The translations under genes and the position numbers were made by a program. DNA of 64,000 nucleotides, taken from contig OY365810.1 in the NCBI GenBank assembly GCA_959347315.1, forward strand, positions 7,142,098 through 7,206,097, given 5' to 3'. The notes under the pieces are model-generated. The model was not told the origin of the DNA and searched no databases. It saw only the letters and a program-made list of their open reading frames with translations. Shown piece by piece: positions 55,282-64,000 of this stretch; position 1 is the stretch's first letter, and every line of letters begins with the position of its first letter. The DNA is from Bimastos eiseni (lineage: Eukaryota > Annelida > Clitellata > Crassiclitellata > Lumbricidae).

Positions 55282-55630
55282 TAGAAGAAGAAGAAAAAGA
55301 ATAATAATAATAATAATAATAATAATAACGATACTAGCAATAATGTTAATGACAATAATAATTATAGGGACACTCACTTAGCTCGCCCACATGGGCGATA
55401 ACAGCATAACATGAAAATAATAAAAACAATAATAATAATAATTATAAAAATAAAAATAATCATAATAAAAATAATAATAATAATAATAACAACAACATAA
55501 AAATAAATAACATAAAGAACAACAAAAGCGATTATATTAAATAGCACATGCGATTTCACGTTTAACAGCGACATCAGCTGGAGCAGAAGATACTGTGACC
55601 AAACGATAAAATACGCTTCAATCAATCAAT
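54708..55630. other. Spacer between left inverted repeat and minisatellite, with AAT microsatellite
   Basis: Unique sequence to about 55160, then a long (AAT)n tract to about 55360 broken by an AGAAGAAGAAG patch, then A-rich ATA/AAC sequence to 55510. Isoleucine-rich open frames on both strands are translations of the microsatellite. No gene. Confidence 0.7.
55175..55360. repeat. AAT trinucleotide microsatellite
   Basis: AATAAT repeats over roughly 185 bp, interrupted by TTATTATTATAATGGT at the start and by AGAAGAAGAAGAAAAAG near 55283-55300. Confidence 0.9.
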
Positions 55631-58600
55631 ACTCCCATCCTCCTTACATCCAATACTCCCATCCTCCCTTACCTCCAATACACCCATCCTCCCTTACCTC
55701 CAATACTCCCATCCTCCCTTACCTCCAATTCTCCCATCCTCCCTTACCTCCAATACTCCCATCCTCCCTTACCTCCAATACTCCCATCCTCCCTTACCTC
55801 CAATACACCCATCCTCCCTTACCTCCAATACTCCCATCCTCCCTTACCTCCAATACTCCCATCCTCCCTTACCTCCAATACTCCCATCCTCCCTTACCTC
55901 CAATACACCCATCCTCCCTTACCTCCAATACTCCCATCCTCCCTTACCTCCAATTCTCCCATCCTCCCTTACCTCCAATACTCCCATCCTCCCTTACCTC
56001 CAATTCTCCCATCCTCCCTTACCTCCAATACTCCCATCCTCCCTTACCTCCAATACTCCCATCCTCCCTTACCTCCAATACTCCCATCCTTCCTTACCTC
56101 CAATTCTCCCATCCTCCCTTACCTCCAATACACCCATCCTCCCTTACCTCCAATACTCCCATCCTCCCTTACCTCCAATTCTCCCATCCTCCCTTACCTC
56201 CAATACTCCCATCCTCCCTTACCTCCAATACACCCATCCTCCCTTACCTCCAATACTCCCATCCTCCCTTACCTCCAATTCTCCCATCCTCCCTTACCTC
56301 CAATACTCCCATCCTCCCTTACCTCCAATACTCCCATCCTCCCTTACCTCCAATTCTCCCATCCTCCCTTACCTCCAATACTCCCATCCTCCCTTACCTC
56401 CAATACACCCATCCTCCCTTACCTCCAATACTCCCATCCTCCCTTACCTCCAATACACCCATCCTCCCTTACCTCCAATACTCACATCCTTCCTTACCTC
56501 CAATTCTCCCATCCTCCCTTACCTCCAATACTCACATCCTTCCTTACCTCCAATTCTCCCATCCTCCCTTACCTCCAATACTCCCATCCTCCTTACCTCC
56601 AATTCTCCCATCCTCCCTTACCTCCAATACTCCCATCCTCCCTTACCTCCAATACACCCATCCTCCCTTACCTCCAATACTCCCATCCTCCCTTACCTCC
56701 AATTCTCCCATCCTCCCTTACCTCCAATACTCCCATCCTCCCTTACCTCCAATTCTCCCATCCTCCCTTACCTCCAATACTCCCATCCTCCCTTACCTCC
56801 AATACTCCCATCCTCCCTTACCTCCAATACTCCCATCCTCTCAAACCTCCAATTCTCCCATCCTCCCTTACCTCCAATACTCCCATCCTCCCTTACCTCC
56901 AATTCTCCCATCCTCCCTTACCTCCAATACTCCCATCCTCCCTTACCTCCAAAACTCCCATCCTCTCTAACCTCCAATACTCACATCCTCCCTTACCCCC
57001 AATTCTCCCATCCTCCCTTACCTCCAATACTCCCATCCTCCCTTACCTCCAATACACCCATCCTCCCTTACCTCCAATACTCCCATCCTCCCTTACCTCC
57101 AATTCTCCCATCCTCCCTTACCTCCAATACTCCAATCGTCCCTTACCTCCAATTCTCCCATCCTCCCTTACCTCCAATACTCCCATCCTCCCTTACCTCC
57201 AATTCTACCATCCTCCCTTACCTCCAATACTCACATCCTCCCTTACCTCCAATACTCACATCCTCCCTTACCTCCAATACTCCCATCCTCCCTTACCTCC
57301 AATTCTCCCATCCTCCCTTACCTCCAATACTCACATCGTCCCTTACCTCCAATACTCCCATCCTCCTTACCTCCAATTCTCCCATCCTCCCTTACCTCCA
57401 ATACTCCCATCCTTCCTTACCTCCAATACTCCCATCGTCCCTTACCTCCAATACTCACATCCTCCCTTACCTCCAATACACCCATCCTCCCTTACCTCCA
57501 ATACTCCCATCCTCCCTTACCTCCAATACATCCATCCTCCCTTACCTCCAATTCTCCCATCCTCCCTTACCTCCAATACTCACATCCTTCCTTACCTCCA
57601 ATTCTCCCATCCTCCCTTACCTCCAATACTCCCATCCTCCTTACCTCCAATTCTCCCATCCTCCCTTACCTCCAATACTCCCATCCTCCCTTACCTCCAA
57701 TACACCCATCCTCCCTTACCTCCAATACTCCCATCCTCCCTTACCTCCAATTCTCCCATCCTCCCTTACCTCCAATACTCCCATCCTCCCTTACCTCCAA
57801 TTCTCCCATCCTCCCTTACCTCCAATTCTCCCATCCTCCCTTACCTCCAATACTCCCATCCTCCCTTACCTCCAATACACCCATCCTCCCTTACCTCCAA
57901 TACTCACATCCTTCCTTACCTCCAATTCTCCCATCCTCCCTTACCTCCAATACTCACATCCTTCCTTACCTCCAATTCTCCCATCCTCCCTTACCTCCAA
58001 TACTCCCATCCTCCTTACCTCCAATTCTCCCATCCTCCCTTACCTCCAATACTCCCATCCTCCCTTACCTCCAATACACCCATCCTCCCTTACCTCCAAT
58101 ACACCCATCCTCCCTTACCTCCAATACTCACATCCTTCCTTACCTCCAATTCTCCCATCCTCCCTTACCTCCAATACTCACATCCTTCCTTACCTCCAAT
58201 TCTCCCATCCTCCCTTACCTCCAATACTCCCATCCTCCTTACCTCCAATTCTCCCATCCTCCCTTACCTCCAATACTCCCATCCTCCCTTACCTCCAATA
58301 CACCCATCCTCCCTTACCTCCAATACTCCCATCCTCCCTTACCTCCAATTCTCCCATCCTCCCTTACCTCCAATACTCCCATCCTCCCTTACCTCCAATT
58401 CTCCCATCCTCCCTTACCTCCAATACTCCCATCCTCCCTTACCTCCAATACTCCCATCCTCCCTTACCTCCAATACTCCCATCCTCTCAAACCTCCAATT
58501 CTCCCATCCTCCCTTACCTCCAATACTCCCATCCTCCCTTACCTCCAATTCTCCCATCCTCCCTTACCTCCAATACTCCCATCCTCCCTTACCTCCAAAA

Positions 58601-61469
58601 CTCCCATCCTCTCTAACCTCCAATACTCACATCCTCCCTTACCCCCAATTCTCCCATCCTCCCTTACCTCCAATACTCCCATCCTCCCTTACCTCCAATA
58701 CACCCATCCTCCCTTACCTCCAATACTCCCATCCTCCCTTACCTCCAATTCTCCCATCCTCCCTTACCTCCAATACTCCAATCGTCCCTTACCTCCAATT
58801 CTCCCATCCTCCCTTACCTCCAATACTCCCATCCTCCCTTACCTCCAATTCTACCATCCTCCCTTACCTCCAATACTCACATCCTCCCTTACCTCCAATA
58901 CTCACATCCTCCCTTACCTCCAATACTCCCATCCTCCCTTACCTCCAATTCTCCCATCCTCCCTTACCTCCAATACTCACATCGTCCCTTACCTCCAATA
59001 CTCCCATCCTCCTTACCTCCAATTCTCCCATCCTCCCTTACCTCCAATACTCCCATCCTTCCTTACCTCCAATACTCCCATCGTCCCTTACCTCCAATAC
59101 TCACATCCTCCCTTACCTCCAATACACCCATCCTCCCTTACCTCCAATACTCCCATCCTCCCTTACCTCCAATACATCCATCCTCCCTTACCTCCAATTC
59201 TCCCATCCTCCCTTACCTCCAATACTCACATCCTTCCTTACCTCCAATTCTCCCATCCTCCCTTACCTCCAATACTCCCATCCTCCTTACCTCCAATTCT
59301 CCCATCCTCCCTTACCTCCAATACTCCCATCCTCCCTTACCTCCAATACACCCATCCTCCCTTACCTCCAATACTCCCATCCTCCCTTACCTCCAATTCT
59401 CCCATCCTCCCTTACCTCCAATACTCCCATCCTCCCTTACCTCCAATTCTCCCATCCTCCCTTACCTCCAATTCTCCCATCCTCCCTTACCTCCAATACT
59501 CCCATCCTCCCTTACCTCCAATACACCCATCCTCCCTTACCTCCAATACTCACATCCTTCCTTACCTCCAATTCTCCCATCCTCCCTTACCTCCAATACT
59601 CACATCCTTCCTTACCTCCAATTCTCCCATCCTCCCTTACCTCCAATACTCCCATCCTCCTTACCTCCAATTCTCCCATCCTCCCTTACCTCCAATACTC
59701 CCATCCTCCCTTACCTCCAATACACCCATCCTCCCTTACCTCCAATACTCCCATCCTCCCTTACCTCCAATTCTCCCATCCTCCCTTACCTCCAATACTC
59801 CCATCCTCCCTTACCTCCAATTCTCCCATCCTCCCTTACCTCCAATACTCCAATCGTCCCTTACCTCCAATACTCCCATCCTCCCTTACCTCCAATACTC
59901 CCATCCTCCCTTACCTCCAATTCTCCCATCCTCCCTTACCTCCAATACTCACATCCTCCCTTACCTCCAATACTCACATCCTCCCTTACCTCCAATACTC
60001 CCATCCTCCCTTACCTCCAATTCTCCCATCCTCCCTTACCTCCAATACTCACATCGTCCCTTACCTCCAATACTCCCATCCTCCTTACCTCCAATTCTCC
60101 CATCCTCCCTTACCTCCAATACTCCCATCCTTCCTTACCTCCAATACTCCCATCGTCCCTTACCTCCAATACTCACATCCTCCCTTACCACCAATACTCC
60201 CATCTTCCTTACCACCAATACTCCCATCTTCCTTACCTCCAATACTCCCATCCTCCCTTACCTCCAATTCTCCCTTCCTCCCGTACCTCCAATACTCCCA
60301 TCCTCCCTTACCTCCAATACTCACATCGTCCCTTACCTCCAATACACCCTATCCTCCCTTACCTCCAATATTCCCATCCTTCCTTACCTCCAATTCTCCC
60401 ATCCTCCCTTACCTCCAATACTCCCATCCTCCCTTACCTCCAATTCTCCCATCCTCCCTTACCTCCAGTACTCCCTTCCTCCCTAACCTCCAATACTCAC
60501 ATCCTCCCTTACCACCAATACTCCCATCCTCCTTACCTCCAATTCTCCCATCCTCCCTTACCTCCAATACTCCCATCCTCCCTTACCTCCAATACTCCCA
60601 TCCTTCCTTACCTCCAATACTCCCATCCTCCCTTACCTCCAATACTCCCATCTTCTCTTACCTCCAATACTCACATCCTCCCTTACCTCCAATACTCACA
60701 TCCTCCCTTACCTCCAATACTCCCATCCTCCCTTACCTCCAATACTCCCATCTTCTCTTACCTCCAATACTCACATCTTCCCTTACCTCCAATACTCACA
60801 TCCTCCCTTACCTCCAATACTCTCACCCACTCTTACCTCCAATTCTTTCACCCTCCCTTACCTCCAATACTCCCATCCTCCCTTACCTCCAATACTCCCA
60901 TCCTCCCTTACCTCCAATTCTCCCATCCTCCCTTACCTCCAATTCTCCCATCCTCCCTTACCTCCAATACTCACATCCTCCCTTACCTCCAATACTCACA
61001 TCATCCCTTACCTCCAATACTCCCATCCTTCCTTACCTCCAATTCTCCCATCCTTCCTTACCTCTAATTCTCCCATCCTCCCTTACCTCCAATACTCACA
61101 TCCTCCCTTACCACCAATACTCCCATCCTCCTTACCTCCAATTCTCCCATCCTCCCTTACCTCCAATACTCCCATCCTCCCTTACCTCCAATACTCCCAT
61201 CCTTCCTTACCTCCAATACTCCCATCCTCCGTTACCTCCAATACTCCCATCTTCTCTTACCTCCAATACTCACATCCTCCCTTACCTCCAATACTCACAT
61301 CCTCCCTTACCTCCAATACTCCCATCCTCCCTTACCTCCAATACTCCCATCTTCTCTTACCTCCAATACTCACATCCTCCCTTACCTCCAATACTCACAT
61401 CCTCCCTTACCTCCAATACTCTCACCCACTCTTACCTCCAATTCTTTCACCCTCCGTTATCTCCAATAC
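55631..61469. repeat. 25-bp minisatellite, about 233 units
   Basis: The unit CTCCCATCCTCCCTTACCTC plus CAATA repeats for 5.8 kb. Common variants are AATTCT for AATACT, ACACCC, CTCACATCC, CCTTCC, and a 24-bp unit missing one C. The plus strand is almost without G (occasional CGTCCC). Two higher-order periods are visible: 1646 bp (markers TCAAACCTCC at 56841 and 58487; TCACATCGTC at 57331 and 58977) and 599 bp near the right end (TCTCACCCAC at 60821 and 61420). No spacers vary as in a CRISPR array, and no coding frame is plausible. Confidence 0.97.
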
Positions 61470-61475
61470 GAGAGT

Positions 61476-61550
61476 ACTGGGCCAATAGGAGCTGAAGGTA
61501 GCTACAAATGATGGATTAATAAACGTTCACATTTGCTGGATAAATTATGC
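61476..61550 (-). repeat. Right arm of the 75-bp inverted repeat
   Basis: Inverted match of 54633-54707. It starts only about 7 bp after the last satellite unit, while the left arm stands about 920 bp from the first unit. Confidence 0.85.
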
Positions 61551-61846
61551 TCCCAGGGTATTAGAGTTAACTGTAAATCTTTTGGATTACGGTTCGGAAC
61601 TTTGCACGTTTTGTCAACACTAGATAGATGTTTCGCTCTCCTGTAAAAAATGGTGCCAGCGCCTATGTACTAAACACTAAATATTGACGCAACAAACTAG
61701 TTTTAAATAGAATTTAATTGCAAATAAAAATTAATGCTTTGTACAATTTAGCAACGACTAGCGAACGTTGACTATCGACTGAAATGTTTTATTCAGCTGT
61801 TCGTAGTAATAATAAATAATCTATTTATTAGTCCATGGAAATAAGG
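61551..61846. other. HES 3' region
   Basis: Unique AT-rich sequence downstream of the HES stop codon on the minus strand. AATAAA on that strand at 61829-61824, about 20 nt after the stop, is a candidate poly(A) signal though unusually close; the 3' UTR may be longer. Confidence 0.5.
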
Positions 61847-63868
61847 TCACCAGGGTCGCCAGACGGCGTTGTTGTCCCCTTCGTGAAGTGTTTGGGGAAT
61901 CTGATTTCCTTTGGCGTCTCTTTGATTCCCGTTTATGTCCAACTCACTAAAGGCTACTCTATCACTTCGGTCATTAACTGACCGTTCCGTGTTCACTGTG
62001 ACAGGCTGACTATTAGCGCTATCGCACGCTTTTGTCAGATCAACGCTAGACCATTGTGAAAATGCAGCACACGAACTACGCCCCGCCTTCCGGCTGTCAA
62101 TCAACGCATGTGGCTCCCCGCAGCGAATTCTTTTCGAACTACACGGTTGGTGCTGAAATAGCCTTCGGCGATGCTTTGCTAACCGATTTACGGGGCTGCT
62201 ATTGTCGAGGGGGGTCTCTTGCCCAACGGATGGGCAAGATATCTTGCCTAGCAGAGGTTGGTCCTGAGTCGAAGTCGAGGAGGCGACAGTTTTGTGTAAT
62301 TTCGAACAGTAGGAGATCGAGTTGACATCATTGAGTCGTGTGGCTAATTGACACAGCATTTTCGAGCTGTCTGCTGAGTTCATTGCCCCCGTTTGTCGTA
62401 GGTATGTGGCGACCTCTTTGGCACAGTCGGCGAAACCGTCTCTGTACGATGCTATTACATCGCTCTCGGAGTCTGAAATTAAATTAAATCAATTTGATTA
62501 CAATCCACTTCAATTGAAGCGTTTCAATATCGCTAGCATTTTGAGTCTTTAGGGCTTATACAGGCCTAGGCCTATAGCCACTCAAAGTCATCTCCCCAAA
62601 ACATAAATTGGCTATTCATAGTGATAACCTAACTTTCAAGCAATACTGTTCATGGTATGCCAAATTAAGAAATACGAATAAGATTTGTCTTCACACTATT
62701 TTATTATTGAGCGCCTGTGACTAAGCTGGTCTTCCTGACGTGGCTTTTGTAGGCGCTGAGAAACTTTCGACGATTTACATTACGATGGGTTGAACTTAAC
62801 ATGTCCTTCCTTCGCTGCCATAGGGCATGTTTGGTTCACGGTATGTTGAGCAAAGTGAGCCGATATAATTATGACTCGCAACTTTCTCTCTCTAATTGGC
62901 ATTCATTAAACGAAAGAATAAATGACATAGAACAGTGAAATAATGTCAATAAGTCATTCCAATGTATATCACTGCTCGATGACATTCGGCTAATTCGAAT
63001 AGAGTGAGCATAGGTTATACCAACTTTGTCTGTGGAGATTGCGAAGGTATCTGACAGCCATCTCCAATATGTCGGCTTTTTCGAGCTTCGACTGAGCAGA
63101 CTAAAACACAAACAAAACTCAATAAATCTCTTAATAAATGTCTGACAGAATTGTTTAACTCTTTATATGTGAGTAGTAATTATTCGACAGTAATCTCAAA
63201 ATTTATCAAGCGCTATTTTGATGCCAAGTGTGGTGTAACAGCTCATTCGCGATCAGAAGGCTTGTTTAAAGAAGCTGTCGTTGGAGATTCCAATCCAGTT
63301 AATGTCATGAGACCAGGAAGAGAAGGAGGCATAACCTCACTGGAACTGCATGGTTCCGTTTATAGGACAAGAGAGATTGTAAGGCCTGTATAGGACAAGG
63401 TGGACCAAACAAGGAATTCTTGAAGATGTTAGACTCTTTAGTTTGCACTTTGGAGTGGAAGGCATATATGCCTAAGTGATAGACAGATGAACTTGAGACT
63501 GGTGGTGTTGGGTGAGATAAGGTTAGATAAGTTAGCCCTCTGTAAAATTGTAAGATGTTTTTGGATCAGGTAATGATTCATGCAGTTTACAGGGTTTTTA
63601 ATACATGTGAGATGCATTAAATGCACAACCTGAATGATGAGATGAATGCTTGACACAAGAAGAATCGTTAAATACACTAGACGTTGTTCTAAGCGCACAT
63701 GACGTGTGGCTTTGCCATGCATGGGACTTCGTATTAGCATGCTCTTGCCTGATTTGGTTCTTGTCCGATATTTTCAGATGGCGAATGCTGAATAAGCAAA
63801 GTCTTTAATTCGTCCAGACATCCATTTATTCGCTCCCTCCTTCGTTTCTCTACAATCGGCTTGTTTAT
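61847..63868 (-). CDS. HES: Hairy/E(spl)-family bHLH-Orange transcriptional repressor (5' partial)
   Basis: Notch-pathway-type repressor that binds N/E-box DNA and recruits Groucho/TLE. Exons on the minus strand: 63868-63749, 63100-63025, 62472-61847 (stop TGA). Exon A carries the basic region with the family proline (NKPIVEKRRRERIN) and helix 1 (LDELKTLL). Exon B carries helix 2 (SKLEKADILEMAVRYLRNL). The last exon carries the Orange domain (YRDGFADCAKEVATYL...) and a low-complexity linker, and ends in WRPW, the Groucho-binding tetrapeptide. The 120-nt exon A ends at a GC donor (CAG before GCAAGA), the only one that keeps phase 0 with exon B. The exon B donor that keeps phase is GTTGGT, a weak site; the stronger-looking GTATAA 4 nt downstream would break the frame. 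The N-terminal exon must lie beyond 64000 or in the last 130 bp. The subfamily (hairy, HES1 or HES4 type) is unresolved. Confidence 0.92.
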
Positions 63869-64000
63869 CTAAGACAGAAAAAAGAGGAAGTTAATTAATC
63901 TGTGACAGGATTCATGGATTCCAATGCATTCATCCAGCAGAGGTAGGCTACGTCCACATACAATAGTAACACTGCTGTGTTTTGCATCAGAATCTTAGAC

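Noticed and set aside
55093..55625. Isoleucine-rich open frames on both strands
   Set aside because: They are direct translations of the AAT microsatellite and the following A-rich tract, with no splice or family support.
60160..60342. Open frame with repeating GGKEDGSI-type peptide on the minus strand
   Set aside because: It is a translation of the 25-bp satellite. A 25-bp unit shifts frame every copy, so long frames arise only locally by chance.
55631..61469. CRISPR-like array
   Set aside because: Units are contiguous with no unique spacers, and the context is eukaryotic.
62056..62325. Plus-strand frame opposite HES
   Set aside because: It is antisense to the well-supported last HES exon and has no independent evidence.

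Overview
The window is invertebrate-type animal genomic DNA: AT-rich, with small exons, GT-AG introns (a few GC-AG), tRNA-like SINEs, LINE, hAT-like and piggyBac remnants, foldback MITEs, and a short vertebrate-type telomeric tract. The proteins are metazoan (CDK5RAP2/centrosomin, Hairy/E(spl) HES, V-ATPase subunit c, GAPDH, kynurenine aminotransferase). I cannot name the species. A marine invertebrate (cnidarian, lophotrochozoan or invertebrate deuterostome) fits, but this is inference. All gene models below were built by hand from splice signals, reading phase and protein similarity.

Layout. 1-14700 (minus): the N-terminal half of a CDK5RAP2/centrosomin-type centrosomal coiled-coil gene, eleven exons whose phases join without a break; the rest lies off the left edge. 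14701-18378: a divergent intergenic stretch with an NRF1-like site and a complete small hAT MITE. 18379-31508 (plus): kynurenine aminotransferase copy A, thirteen exons and a mitochondrial-type presequence. 33567-36080 (plus): a three-exon V-ATPase proteolipid subunit c. 39065-46864 (plus): aminotransferase copy B, with the same intron positions, a broken first exon next to a LINE fragment, and a 200-N assembly gap over exons 3-4. 48096-52874 (minus): GAPDH, seven coding exons. 53834-54372 (minus): two possible exons of an unrecognised gene. 55631-61469: a 5.8-kb, almost G-free 25-bp minisatellite with two higher-order periods (1646 and 599 bp), enclosed by a 75-bp inverted repeat. 61847-63868 (minus): an HES-family repressor ending in WRPW, with its first exon off the right edge.

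The genes do not form an operon. KYAT, GAPDH and V-ATPase c are metabolic or housekeeping genes; CDK5RAP2 and HES are regulatory or cytoskeletal. The most unusual material is the pair of KYAT paralogues and their mobile elements (an exon captured inside a hAT-like element, a 57-bp duplication across a splice acceptor, a GT-to-GC donor change, a 27-bp-stem intronic hairpin, and loss of the presequence exon in copy B) and the strand-asymmetric satellite beside HES.
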